Assembly (NCBI RefSeq): GCF_030013905.1
Contig: NZ_CP124862.1
Location: forward strand, 4,405,051 to 4,469,050
Reading direction: 5' to 3'
DNA: 64,000 bases
Source of the DNA: Petroclostridium sp. X23
GTDB taxonomy: Bacteria; Bacillota; Clostridia; SK-Y3
The position numbers were made by a program, and so were the translations under genes. The notes under the pieces were generated by a model. The model was not told where the DNA came from. It ran no database searches and saw only the letters and a list, made by a program, of their open reading frames with translations. Of this stretch, positions 27,301-34,771 are shown piece after piece; position 1 is the stretch's first letter, and each line of letters begins with the position of its first letter.

Positions 27301-27628
27301 AGAGTTTAATGAAGGAAACGGAAAGGTATTTTTGATATCCCTAAAAGCGGGAGGTACCGGCTTGAATCTTACCGGAGCAGATACGGTCATTCACTATGAC
27401 CCATGGTGGAATCCCGCTGTAGAAGAACAAGCAACCGATCGTGCCTATCGGATAGGACAGAAAAATGTGGTGCAGGTAATCAAATTGATTACGCAGGGTA
27501 CTATTGAAGAAAAGATATATGCCTTACAGCAGAAGAAAAAAGATATCATTGACGCGGTAATCCAACCGGGACAAACCATGTTATCTAAAATGACACAGGA
27601 GGAGATTCAGTCGTTGTTTGAAATATAA
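24395..27628 (+). CDS. SWIM zinc-finger SNF2-family DEAD/DEAH helicase
   Basis: A 1077-aa ATPase of the bacterial SNF2/HepA group that presumably remodels nucleic acid-protein complexes. In order: a SWIM zinc finger at the N-terminus (C72, C74, C84, H86 in CTCPAF...ACKHI), a long SNF2-associated middle region to about residue 610, the SNF2 N domain with Walker A DDMGLGKTLQ near 640 and DEAQH near 738, and the helicase C domain with SLKAGGTGLNLTGAD and DRAYRIGQ. This architecture is widespread in Clostridia. The exact job is not established. It may be cotranscribed with the hemerythrin gene 27 bases downstream. Confidence 0.93.
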   Translation: MFPFSISDQMLHKLAGNVTTYHRGLMYYMSKRVAHFHFDEQDLTINAAVIGSKEYDISVFFSRGGEIFDVHCTCPAFKENARACKHIIAVLKTAQQNHQRRVLHVVRHQNMSNEIFQFFEEFRGNAVKTQVKLEITYELEREYNGILSSISLRVGIDRLYVVRDIQQFLSSILNNTSLEFGKNFAFDPVIHVFSQQDKKVLELLIDAYKHEKMLNEMSSAPYQWQSSLKGKKACLSSTSLKKFFRIIKDCSFKAIIFGKMKEEIAVCEQDLPLEFELTQQKENLLLDLREKDKLVALTDDAEYFLFKDIIYRVSEHQRMYFQPFLNGFVKNKDRGIVFTGNQKERFVSELLPFIGKIAQVTMDKAIEENIYKEELQIKILFDKYGEGISAKVEFCYGDISINPFMGEHISATRDKILLRDIEKERKVLVFFEQMDFKVEQGRVYLEDESSVFEFIYTILPQLQEYGEIFYSEAFKMMKVKDPRAFSGGIRLNSNTSMLEFSFDYDDITSEELVQIFASVHKKKKYYRLKDGSFIPLDVPELARIAEMAEYLDISEKELSTKTIALPAFRATYVDSYLKDVGLGHVERSLAFKELVRNIAQPQEMECETPTVVKDILRDYQKTGFKWLKTLAAYGMGGILADDMGLGKTLQVIAFVLSEKEKNLGPSLVIAPTSLVYNWQEEIRKFAPEMSIVIISGGQNERYQQLKEIENADFVITSYPLIRRDIDMYGELNFAYCFLDEAQHIKNPNTFNAQCVKQINARGYFALTGTPIENSLTEIWSIFDFIMPGYLFSHGKFSKKYESPIIRNKDKHALKELKRHIAPFVLRRMKKDVLKELPQKIENKMAADMTPEQKKLYLAYLHQAREEAAKEIAVNGFDKSRIKILALLTRLRQLCCHPSLFIDDYNGGSGKMLLLQEIIEDALDGGHRVLLFSQFTSMLEMIRKHLEDEGIDYFYLDGSTKSYIRAQMVREFNEGNGKVFLISLKAGGTGLNLTGADTVIHYDPWWNPAVEEQATDRAYRIGQKNVVQVIKLITQGTIEEKIYALQQKKKDIIDAVIQPGQTMLSKMTQEEIQSLFEI

Positions 27629-27654
27629 AAATAAAGTCATAAGGAGGGGTCTAA

Positions 27655-28071
27655 ATGTTATTTAAATGGAAGGATGGTTTTAGCTGTAATATTGAAGAAA
27701 TTGATCAACAGCATAAGAAGCTGTTTGAAATCGGTTCTAGATTGAACAGTATAGTATCTTTACAAGACGGATATGATCACTATGATGAAATCATGGAAGT
27801 ATTAGGTGAGCTAAAAGACTATACGGTGTATCATTTTGATTATGAAGAAGCCTTATTGAGAAAGTATGGATATGAGGATTTAGAAGTACATGAAATTGAG
27901 CACAAGATGTTTGTAGAAAAGTTGATGAAAATTTATAAAAAAGATATAGATGGAAATCAGCAAAAGATTACACTGGATGTTTTAATGTTTGTTGCCGATT
28001 GGATTGCAGCGCATATCCTTAAAACGGACATGCAGTATACGGGTTTTTTAAATACCAAGGGTATTCATTAA
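27655..28071 (+). CDS. Bacteriohemerythrin
   Basis: This is a four-helix di-iron oxygen-binding protein of 138 aa. All seven ligands are visible: H20 (DQQHK), H60 and E64 (HFDYEE), H79 and H83 (HEIEHK), H120 and D125 (HILKTD). In anaerobes such proteins are thought to sense, store or scavenge oxygen. AAGGAGGGG precedes the ATG. Confidence 0.95.
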   Translation: MLFKWKDGFSCNIEEIDQQHKKLFEIGSRLNSIVSLQDGYDHYDEIMEVLGELKDYTVYHFDYEEALLRKYGYEDLEVHEIEHKMFVEKLMKIYKKDIDGNQQKITLDVLMFVADWIAAHILKTDMQYTGFLNTKGIH

Positions 28072-28087
28072 TTTGGCTGATATATTT

Positions 28088-28136
28088 AAAAAACGAACGC
28101 TTTTATTTTTCGATAAAATAAAAGCGTTCGTTTTTT
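28088..28136 (+). terminator. Strong intrinsic terminator after hemerythrin
   Basis: A stem of about 20 bp (AAACGAACGCTTTTATTT and complement) with a short loop ends in TTTTTT. The A-tract on the other side could also allow function in the opposite direction. Confidence 0.9.
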
Positions 28137-28137
28137 G

Positions 28138-28197
28138 TTGACAAATAAGTATGAATCATATATACTGTATATATAGTATATATACAGTATATATGAT
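28138..28197 (+). promoter_or_regulatory. Promoter overlapped by a perfect 43-bp palindromic operator
   Basis: TTGACA (28138-28143), a 17-base spacer and TATACT (28161-28166) make a near-consensus sigma-A promoter. From 28155 to 28197 the sequence is a perfect inverted repeat of 21 bases around a single central G at 28176, covering the -10 box and start site. The next gene encodes a YtrA-type GntR repressor, so autoregulation at this operator is likely. Confidence 0.85.
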
Positions 28198-28211
28198 TGG
28201 AGGAAACTTTA

Positions 28212-28586
28212 TTGAATATTGTGATATCAAATTCCTCAGACAAACCTATATATGAACAAATCGTCATGCAGATAAAAGATCTAATTATTAATGGAGAACT
28301 GTCAGAGGCTGCAATGCTTCCATCTATCAGGAATTTGGCGAAAGAACTCCAAATAAGCGTCATTACAACAAAAAGAGCCTATGACGAGTTGGAAAAGGAA
28401 GGATATATTACAACAGTACCTGGAAAGGGAACCTATGTTGCTGCACAGAATAAAGAACTGCTGAAGGATAGCAGGATACGCATCATAGAAGATAAGCTTG
28501 CAGAGGCAGTGGCAGCTGCGAAAACGATCTCAATATCCATGGAAGAGATGTATGAAATGTTGAGAATATTGTATGAGGAGGTATGA
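28212..28586 (+). CDS. GntR-family (YtrA subfamily) transcriptional regulator
   Basis: A 124-aa regulator with an N-terminal winged helix (KPIYEQIVMQIKDLIINGEL, then LPSIRNLAKELQISVITTKRAYDELEKEG and GKGTYVA) and a short C-terminal dimerisation tail, the hallmark of the YtrA subgroup. I chose the TTG at 28212, 8 bases after GGAGG; an earlier in-frame TTG at 28197 precedes the ribosome site. YtrA regulators repress their own ABC transporter operons, and the next genes are an ATPase and a permease. Confidence 0.9.
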   Translation: MNIVISNSSDKPIYEQIVMQIKDLIINGELSEAAMLPSIRNLAKELQISVITTKRAYDELEKEGYITTVPGKGTYVAAQNKELLKDSRIRIIEDKLAEAVAAAKTISISMEEMYEMLRILYEEV

Positions 28587-28588
28587 GT

Positions 28589-29458
28589 ATGACAGCACCT
28601 ATTTTAGAAGTAAAAAACCTTAGAAAACAATTCGAAGATTTCCAATTAAAGGATATCGATATTGCGTTAGAATGCGGTTATATTATGGGGTTTATCGGCC
28701 CTAACGGCGCAGGAAAAAGTACAACAATAAAATTGATTTTAAATTTATTGAAAAAGAACAAAGGCGAAATTAAAATCTTCGGAATGGACCACATTAAAGA
28801 TGAACAAGAGGTAAAGAACCGGATAGGGTTTGTGCTTGATGAGAACTTTTTTTATGAGGAATTGACAGTAGCTGAAATGAAACGCGTAATAGCGCCTTTA
28901 TACACGGCGTGGGATCATGACGCATTCAATAGGTATATTAGAGACTTTAATGTACCGTCAGCTAAAAAGATAAAGGATTTGTCTAAAGGGATGAAGATGA
29001 AGTTTTCTTTAGCAGTTGCCTTATCCCATCACGCAGACTTATTGATTATGGATGAGCCTACTTCCGGACTGGACCCTGTTATTAGAAGTGAATTATTACA
29101 AATATTATCCGAATTTATTCAGGATGATCATAAGGGTGTTCTCTTTTCCACACATATCACATCAGACTTGGATAAAATTGCTGACTATGTAACAATGATC
29201 CACGACGGAGAAATTGTCTTTAGTTTGGAGAAAGATGTTCTTTTAGATAATTACGGATTGGTAAAAGGACCTAAAGGAGTACTTGAAGAAGATATGAAGA
29301 AGCACTTTATAGGTATCCGGGAAAATCAATTCGGATTTGAAGGCTTGGTAACCGATAGAAAAAAGACCAAGAAAGCTTTGGGAGAAAAAGTGATGATTGA
29401 AAAACCTACTTTGGAAGATATCATGTTGTATTATACAAGGAGGGACAAAAATGTTTAG
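28589..29458 (+). CDS. ABC transporter ATP-binding protein
   Basis: A 289-aa ATPase. Walker A GPNGAGKS, the signature region LSKGMKMKFSLAVALS, Walker B LLIMDEPTSGLDP and the H-loop FSTHI are all clear. The C-terminal ~70 residues form the extension typical of YtrB-like exporters. The start at 28589 has GAGGAGGT at a 6-base distance; an ATG at 28583 is possible but too close. It lies immediately after the YtrA-type regulator and overlaps the permease gene by 8 bases. A role in cell-envelope or antimicrobial response is likely by family. Confidence 0.92.
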   Translation: MTAPILEVKNLRKQFEDFQLKDIDIALECGYIMGFIGPNGAGKSTTIKLILNLLKKNKGEIKIFGMDHIKDEQEVKNRIGFVLDENFFYEELTVAEMKRVIAPLYTAWDHDAFNRYIRDFNVPSAKKIKDLSKGMKMKFSLAVALSHHADLLIMDEPTSGLDPVIRSELLQILSEFIQDDHKGVLFSTHITSDLDKIADYVTMIHDGEIVFSLEKDVLLDNYGLVKGPKGVLEEDMKKHFIGIRENQFGFEGLVTDRKKTKKALGEKVMIEKPTLEDIMLYYTRRDKNV

Positions 29459-30110
29459 TCTGGTGATGAAGGATATACTTGTACAAAAGAAACAGATGGT
29501 GTTTAGTTTTGCATATATACTTTTTGTCATCATCGCATTTCAGGCGATGGGACCCGTCATGTTTCCGGTAGGAATCGTTGCTTTTACCTATATGCTCATT
29601 CTGACTTCATGTGCTTATGAAGATAAGAATAATTCGTATGTAATGCTCGCTAGCTTGCCCATAAAGAGATCACGTATCGTTTTATCCAAGTATATTTCCG
29701 CGCTGGTTTTTTTAATCATGGGAGTGGTCGCATATGCCATTATGACGCAAGTGATTATTATATTGAAGATACCCTTAAAAACATACCCTATTACGGTAGA
29801 AAGTCTTTTAGGTGCAATTGTAGCTTTCAGTTTGCTCAATGCGGTATATTTTCCGATATTCTTTAAAGTAGGATACACGAAATCAAGAATAGTGAACTTT
29901 ATATTGTTTTTTGCATTCTTCTTTGGGATCAATCTATTTGTAAGTTTTATATATCAGAGCAAAGATAAAGTATGGTTTATCGAAATACAAAAGATATTTT
30001 CAAACCAGCCGGACGGAATCATAGGGTTATCATTTTTGGGCGTAGCGGCACTGCTGCTGATTATATCATACATGATCTCGGTCAAGATCTTTAAAAATAG
30101 AGAGTTTTAG
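29451..30110 (+). CDS. ABC-2 type transporter permease
   Basis: A 219-aa membrane protein with about six hydrophobic segments and no soluble domain. The pattern (short N-terminus with KDILVQKKQM, then CAYEDKNNSYVMLASLPIKRSRIVLSKY between segments 2 and 3) is that of ABC2_membrane permeases that pair with YtrB-like ATPases. AAGGAGGG precedes the ATG at 29451. It is the last gene of the operon and is followed by a MITE-like element. Confidence 0.85.
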   Translation: MFSLVMKDILVQKKQMVFSFAYILFVIIAFQAMGPVMFPVGIVAFTYMLILTSCAYEDKNNSYVMLASLPIKRSRIVLSKYISALVFLIMGVVAYAIMTQVIIILKIPLKTYPITVESLLGAIVAFSLLNAVYFPIFFKVGYTKSRIVNFILFFAFFFGINLFVSFIYQSKDKVWFIEIQKIFSNQPDGIIGLSFLGVAALLLIISYMISVKIFKNREF

Positions 30111-30113
30111 ACC

Positions 30114-30277
30114 TAAGGAACAGTGAAATAATAAATTCCGAAATTTTCAACGAGGAATTTTTGCGTTAGGCTAGGCGGAGACCTTTGGTAATACTGACGT
30201 ATGACAAAGGTTGACAACGACGCATGACACAAAAATAACCGTTGAAAAATCGGAAGTCATTATTTTGCTGTTCCTTA
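30114..30277. mobile_element. MITE-like palindromic element, family C copy 2
   Basis: This is a second copy of the element at 11449-11610: terminal repeats TAAGGAACAG...CTGTTCCTTA, the same internal GGCTAGGCGGAGACCTTTGG core and the same order of arms. It begins 4 bases after the permease stop. Scattered substitutions mostly keep the hairpin. Confidence 0.85.
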
Positions 30278-30294
30278 GTATAGGAGGGAGCAAA

Positions 30295-30393
30295 GTGAAA
30301 AGAGGTAATCACATTTTTCATGCTATGGTTGTAATATTGCTGATGAGCACACTATTAATAAAGAATTTAGGTTTGGTTGTTCCGGGTATATAG
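30295..30393 (+). CDS. Possible 32-aa membrane microprotein
   Basis: A short frame starts at GTG 30295 with TAGGAGGGAG 5-8 bases upstream. It reads (M)KRGNHIFHAMVVILLMSTLLI and ends LGLVVPGI, i.e. a basic N-terminus and a single hydrophobic helix. No homologue is recognised. The ribosome site is better than chance, but the length makes this uncertain. Confidence 0.35.
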   Translation: MKRGNHIFHAMVVILLMSTLLIKNLGLVVPGI

Positions 30394-30493
30394 ATGTATA
30401 TGTTGGTAATAGTGTGTATTGTAGATATCTATTTTCTTTTTCGCAGATTGTATTTATAGCAGGATGTGAAAAAGTCTGATTTGGAAAGCACAG

Positions 30494-30559
30494 GAAGCAC
30501 AGGGTCAATTCTATTGCTTTTGAAGTATTTCAAAAGCAATAGAATTGACCCTGTGCTTC
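30494..30559. repeat. Perfect 28-bp hairpin, family B-like
   Basis: Arms 30494-30521 and 30532-30559 are exact complements around a 10-base loop. The flank GGATGTGAAAAAGTCTGATTT resembles the left end of the element at 5125-5275. The gap 30394-31389 also contains a transposase relic and the cluster 1 promoter. Confidence 0.8.
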
Positions 30560-30724
30560 TTGCTATACTATCTATAAATTTTAATACTGTAAATTGGAGA
30601 GCACATTAAAAAATGCAGTACATTTCATAATGAAATGATATTTTTAATAAAATTTGCTTATTATAAAAGAATTTTGCTAAGGAATGAATTCATGATTTTC
30701 TCGTACAAAGGGGCGAATTTAATA

Positions 30725-30798
30725 TTGACATTTTAAACCATTAATGTTAAAATTATAATAAAATTATAAGTTGTACCAACAACTAAATGTACGGATGA
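30725..30798 (+). promoter_or_regulatory. Cluster 1 promoter with GntR/UTRA-type operator
   Basis: TTGACA (30725-30730), a 17-base spacer and TAAAAT (30748-30753). At 30771-30782 is TTGTACCAACAA, followed by CTAAATGTACGGATG. The same arrangement occurs at 48656-48720 (TTGACA, 17 bases, TAAACT, then TTGTACGGACAA and CTGGATGTGCAGATG). The promoter is about 640 bases before the first gene, implying a long leader or an intervening relic. Confidence 0.6.
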
Positions 30799-30943
30799 CT
30801 ATATATATCCTTATTTATAGATAAAAAACTCTAAAAGTAAAAATATAATCATGCGTAAGCAACCTTAAACCCAAGCAATACAAACTCTTAGATTTGGAAT
30901 ATCAGTTGCTGGAGCGTTATTATATTTACAACTTGAAAGTTTT

Positions 30944-31146
30944 TTACCTATAAAATAGTTTCGAGCATGTATTTTTTCTTGATTCGTGAAGATGTGCTCG
31001 AATATATGTCTTGAACTGTTTAATTAAACTTGAAAGTTCTTACACATCTTTTCTTACAGAAGCTTTTGCAATAAGACCTTCCGTCCAGTGCCATATCTCT
31101 TTTTGCAGATTTAACTCTGGGGAATAGGGAGGTTGATGCAATAAAA
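30944..31146 (-). pseudogene. IS630-family transposase remnant
   Basis: Read on the minus strand, the frame gives LLHQPPYSPELN, then KEIWHWTEGLIAKASVRKDV, a stop, and ELSSLIKQFKTYIRAHLHES. The PPYSPELN...W motif is the C-terminal DDE-domain landmark of IS630 transposases. An internal stop, the missing N-terminus and lack of visible ends show it is dead. It lies between the cluster 1 promoter and its first gene. Confidence 0.65.
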
Positions 31147-31389
31147 TTATTCACTTATTTCTCTTCGCATTATATTAACTTTCTTGCTTATTATTGTAAG
31201 GGATACCTGGAATTTGGAGACAGGATAACTTTAACTTTAGAGTTCTTTATCTATATCTATATAAATCGTATAATACATTCTATTAAATTTGAAAAGTTTT
31301 AAAATATTAGCATAATGTGGAATAAAAACCAAAGCAAATCTTTAAATAAATCAGCTGTTTAAAATATCAAGTGAATGGAGTGAGTTAAA

Positions 31390-32460
31390 GTGAAAAAGGG
31401 TTTTGTAATCATTGGTGCAGGTAATGGTGGTCAGTCATTAGCGGGTGACATTGTTCTAAGAGGGAAGAACGTTGCTGCAATTTATGACAAGAATCTGCAA
31501 GCAGTTGAGGCAATTGCAAAAAACGGTGGAATCAAGATGAGTGGACCGGTTGTACAGGGATTTGCACCTATTCAATGTGCGACTAATAATCTTGAGGAAG
31601 CGATGAGTGCAGGAGATGTCTTTCTTGTTGCTATAACCTCTAATTTTCACAAGGCATTAGCTTCTGAAATGGCATCATACATAAAACCTGAACACACTGT
31701 TGTTCTTCTGCCGGGGTATGTTGGCAGTTCAATTCTGTTTTCCAACACGTTAAGAAAGTGCGGGGTAAAAGAACTTCCACTAATCGGTGAAGCAGCAAGT
31801 TTCCCATATGCGACTAGATTGTTGGAACCGGCTCATGCAGGGATTAAAGCTCGTAAGGTTGCTCTACCGGTTGCGGCTCTGCCTGCAACCAGAAATCAAG
31901 AATTTATTAAGATTGTCCAGGAGGCTATTCCCGAAGCATATCTGTCTTCAGATAGCTTAAGTGTAGGCTTTAACAACGTAAACCCTGCTACTCATGTGGC
32001 ATTTTACTTGTTTAACCTTGGTAAAGTGGAATCCCCGGAATCCAAGAGTTCCGACTTTCATAGCTGGGGAACTCCAACCGTTGTAAGAATCCAGTATGAG
32101 ATGGACGCTGAGCGTCTGGCAATTATGAAAGCAATGGAACTAGAGACAATATCTTATGATGAGTTTCATGAGATTTGTTATCAAAACAAGCATTATGCGC
32201 CAATTCCCCAGGGACAAGGTCTTCCGGCCAGTGCCAGCCAAGCTCCGGACCGCTTTATTGATGAGGATGTTCCAATGGGACTGGTACCTATGTCGGATTT
32301 TGGGAAAAAACTAGGTGTACCCACACCTATCATAGATTTATTGATCCAAATGTCAAATGTTGTTAGGAAAAGGGATTTTACTGCTGAGGGATCTACATTA
32401 GAGAGTTTGGGCCTTAGCGGAATGAGTATTGAGGAAATCCTGACTATAGTTCGGGGTTAG
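31390..32460 (+). CDS. NAD/NADP octopine/nopaline (opine) dehydrogenase family protein
   Basis: A 356-aa Rossmann dehydrogenase. GAGNGG at residues 9-14 binds the nucleotide, and the C-terminal Octopine_DH domain includes NPATHVAFYLFN with N198 and H202 in the family's active-site pattern. Characterised relatives reversibly join an amino acid and a 2-oxo acid into an N-(carboxyalkyl) amino acid (opine). Here it heads an operon with an argininosuccinate-lyase-like enzyme and a TAXI TRAP transporter, so I infer an oxidative, catabolic role on an imported opine-like compound. The start is GTG with GGAG 9 bases upstream. Confidence 0.82.
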   Translation: MKKGFVIIGAGNGGQSLAGDIVLRGKNVAAIYDKNLQAVEAIAKNGGIKMSGPVVQGFAPIQCATNNLEEAMSAGDVFLVAITSNFHKALASEMASYIKPEHTVVLLPGYVGSSILFSNTLRKCGVKELPLIGEAASFPYATRLLEPAHAGIKARKVALPVAALPATRNQEFIKIVQEAIPEAYLSSDSLSVGFNNVNPATHVAFYLFNLGKVESPESKSSDFHSWGTPTVVRIQYEMDAERLAIMKAMELETISYDEFHEICYQNKHYAPIPQGQGLPASASQAPDRFIDEDVPMGLVPMSDFGKKLGVPTPIIDLLIQMSNVVRKRDFTAEGSTLESLGLSGMSIEEILTIVRG

Positions 32461-32522
32461 TACTGATCAAAACTAGAAATGTACAGGATCAGGAAAATTA
32501 TGATATGGGAGGAAACGTAATT

Positions 32523-34013
32523 GTGAGAGAAAGATTAAAAGCTAAACCTAGTGAAGTGGTTTGCAAATATCTATTTGCACCAGCCATTTTAGAGGATAGT
32601 AAGAGATCCTTCAAAAATATGATTAAAGTAAATCTTGCGCATGTTTTAATGATTAAAAAGCAGGGGATAATCTCTGTAAACGATGCAAAGAAGCTGACTT
32701 CATCATTGCTTACGCTTCAAAATAAGGGACATACGGCCTTTGAGCTGGATCCACAGCTTGAAGATTATTATTTTAATATCGAACAGTATATTATTTCACA
32801 GGTAGGGTTGGATGTAGGAGGAAAAATTCATACGGGGCGAAGCAGAAATGATCTGCATTCCACCATAAGCCGTATGAATGTCAGAGATTCAATTATACCA
32901 ATGTATTCTAGGATGTTGGAGCTAAGAAGCACTTTGCTAAAGCTCGCTTCGGATCATAAGGAAACCGTACTGACAGGATATACTCATATGCAGCCGGCCC
33001 AACCCATTACGCTGGCACATTACTTTGCAGCCATTGCTGAAGCTGTGGGCAGAGACTATGAGAGATTGGAGAACGCATATAAACGTTTAAATTATTGCAC
33101 TTTGGGAAGTGGCGCATTCGCAGGTACATCGTTTAATATTGACAGGCACTATACTTCACTATTATTAGGGTTTTCCGGGCCGATTGAGAATAGTTTGGAC
33201 GCAGTTGCATCGAGGGATTATCTTCTGGAGATTTCCTCCGGTTATGCAACATTCGGCTCTACAATTAATCGCTTTGCCAATGATTTATACATCTGGACCA
33301 CGGATGAATTTGGCTTCATAGAAGTTGATGATTCCATGGCTGTTTGCAGTAGTATTATGCCGCAGAAAAAGAATCCTATTACACTGGAGCATATAAAGAG
33401 CAAGACATCTCACTTACTCAGCGCTTATGTATCTATTTTTACTTGCATGAAGGGAATTCCTTATGGACACTGCAGAGATTTGGCAGCAGAAAGCATTCGT
33501 TTATTCTGGGATGCTTCGGCACAAATGGAAGCAATTTTAGAATTGCTTAATGCTACACTAAAGACAATGAGAATAAGGCAAGAAACTATGAAATCCCGGG
33601 CCAATTGCAATTATTCTACAGTGACCGAATTAGCGGATGAATTAGTTAGAAGGGAGGGTGTTTCTTTCAGAGTAGCACATCAAATTGTGGGTGAAGTCGT
33701 AGGAAATTGCATAGATTCAGGATTGCCAGCCACGGATATCACCATTGATATGGTGCAGGCAGCGGTTAAGGACTATACTGATCAAAAATTTTTATGGACT
33801 CAGGAGCATTTGAATTATGTACTAGAAGCAACGAACTCTGTATGTAATAAGTTAAGTCTAGGTTCACCTGCTCCGGAAGAATGTCAGCGTATGATTGATA
33901 ATTCAGAAAACCGGTTGGTTAAAGATAAAGAAACATACCGCGATCTGGTTAATAAGTTGCAGCAATCATATGACAAGCTTTATAAGGAGGTGAATCAAAT
34001 AAATATTGATTAA
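32523..34013 (+). CDS. Argininosuccinate lyase-like fumarate-releasing lyase (paralogue 1)
   Basis: A member of the fumarase/aspartase/ASL superfamily, 496 aa from the GTG at 32523 (GGGAGGA 9 bases upstream; an ATG at 32505 overlaps that site). Superfamily marks are TGRSRNDL, GYTHMQPAQP with catalytic-type H155, and the flexible-loop signature CSSIMPQKKNPI starting at C275. True ArgH has GRSRNDQ and GSSIMPQKKNPD, so the Gln and the Gly/Asp are replaced here. No argG or other arginine genes are nearby. The family cleaves C-N bonds to give fumarate; EDDS lyase and iminodisuccinate lyase are known non-arginine examples. A substrate of N-substituted aspartate type is inferred. Its 496-aa paralogue is at 49326. 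Confidence 0.82.
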   Translation: MRERLKAKPSEVVCKYLFAPAILEDSKRSFKNMIKVNLAHVLMIKKQGIISVNDAKKLTSSLLTLQNKGHTAFELDPQLEDYYFNIEQYIISQVGLDVGGKIHTGRSRNDLHSTISRMNVRDSIIPMYSRMLELRSTLLKLASDHKETVLTGYTHMQPAQPITLAHYFAAIAEAVGRDYERLENAYKRLNYCTLGSGAFAGTSFNIDRHYTSLLLGFSGPIENSLDAVASRDYLLEISSGYATFGSTINRFANDLYIWTTDEFGFIEVDDSMAVCSSIMPQKKNPITLEHIKSKTSHLLSAYVSIFTCMKGIPYGHCRDLAAESIRLFWDASAQMEAILELLNATLKTMRIRQETMKSRANCNYSTVTELADELVRREGVSFRVAHQIVGEVVGNCIDSGLPATDITIDMVQAAVKDYTDQKFLWTQEHLNYVLEATNSVCNKLSLGSPAPEECQRMIDNSENRLVKDKETYRDLVNKLQQSYDKLYKEVNQINID

Positions 34014-34028
34014 GGAGATTGCAATGAT

Positions 34029-34745
34029 ATGAATAAACTAAAGCAAAGAGGTATAGCCTTGTATTATCAAATCGAAGAGTATATACGTGAAAAAATCGAA
34101 AATGAGGAATGGCCAAAGGGTCATCAGATTCCTTCAGAGCCTGAACTTTCCGATTATTTCAAAGTTAGCCGCTCTACAATACGTCAGGCAATATCGGATC
34201 TTGTCCACCAAGGTCTGCTGATACGAAAGCAAGGTTCGGGTACCTATGTGGCAGAGCCGTCTTTTATGGGAGATTATATTAAGTCTTTTAAATCTTATTT
34301 CCCTGAAGAATTGGGCAATAGCCACAGATTGTTACAGATTAATCATATAGATTGCTCCTCCACAATTGCTCAAAGTTTAGGATTAACACCGGGTAGCAAG
34401 TTAACGGAACTTTACAGGCTTAGATATCTTAGGGATGAGAAGGAACCTGCCTTACTGGAAAAATCCTATTATGAAAGTGCTCTTTTTCCGGGTCTGGAAA
34501 GGGAAGAGTTGAGTGGAAGAATATATGATATCATCGAAAACAAATTCGGGATTAAACTGATAAGGGCCAAAACGCTCATTGAACCTGTGCTGCTGACGGT
34601 AAATGAAGCTGTTATACTTGGGACTACCCCTGCTTTACCCGTATTACTATTATCTAGAATTTGTTATACCAACCAGGATAGGCCGGTTATATTGACTAAA
34701 AGTTTGGTTAGATCAGACAAATGCAAATTACAGATTATGGATTAA
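34029..34745 (+). CDS. GntR-family regulator with UTRA domain (paralogue 1)
   Basis: A 238-aa HutC-subfamily regulator. The N-terminal winged helix (ALYYQIEEYIREKIENEEWP, PSEPELSDYFKVSRSTIRQA, GSGTYVAEPS) is followed by a UTRA ligand-binding domain (EKSYYESALFPGLE, LLLSRICYTNQDRP). It is nearly identical to the protein at 55598. It sits between the lyase and the TAXI binding protein. Likely target: TTGTAC-N2-ACAA sites at 30771 and 48694. TAAGGAG lies upstream of the ATG. Confidence 0.92.
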   Translation: MNKLKQRGIALYYQIEEYIREKIENEEWPKGHQIPSEPELSDYFKVSRSTIRQAISDLVHQGLLIRKQGSGTYVAEPSFMGDYIKSFKSYFPEELGNSHRLLQINHIDCSSTIAQSLGLTPGSKLTELYRLRYLRDEKEPALLEKSYYESALFPGLEREELSGRIYDIIENKFGIKLIRAKTLIEPVLLTVNEAVILGTTPALPVLLLSRICYTNQDRPVILTKSLVRSDKCKLQIMD

Positions 34746-34771
34746 AATTATTATTATTTGGAGGGATGAAA

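Noticed and set aside
32523..34013. Reading the two lyases as ordinary argininosuccinate lyases (argH)
   Set aside because: Signature residues differ from ArgH, two paralogues are present, and no argG, argJ or carbamoyl-phosphate genes are nearby; the context is transport and catabolism.
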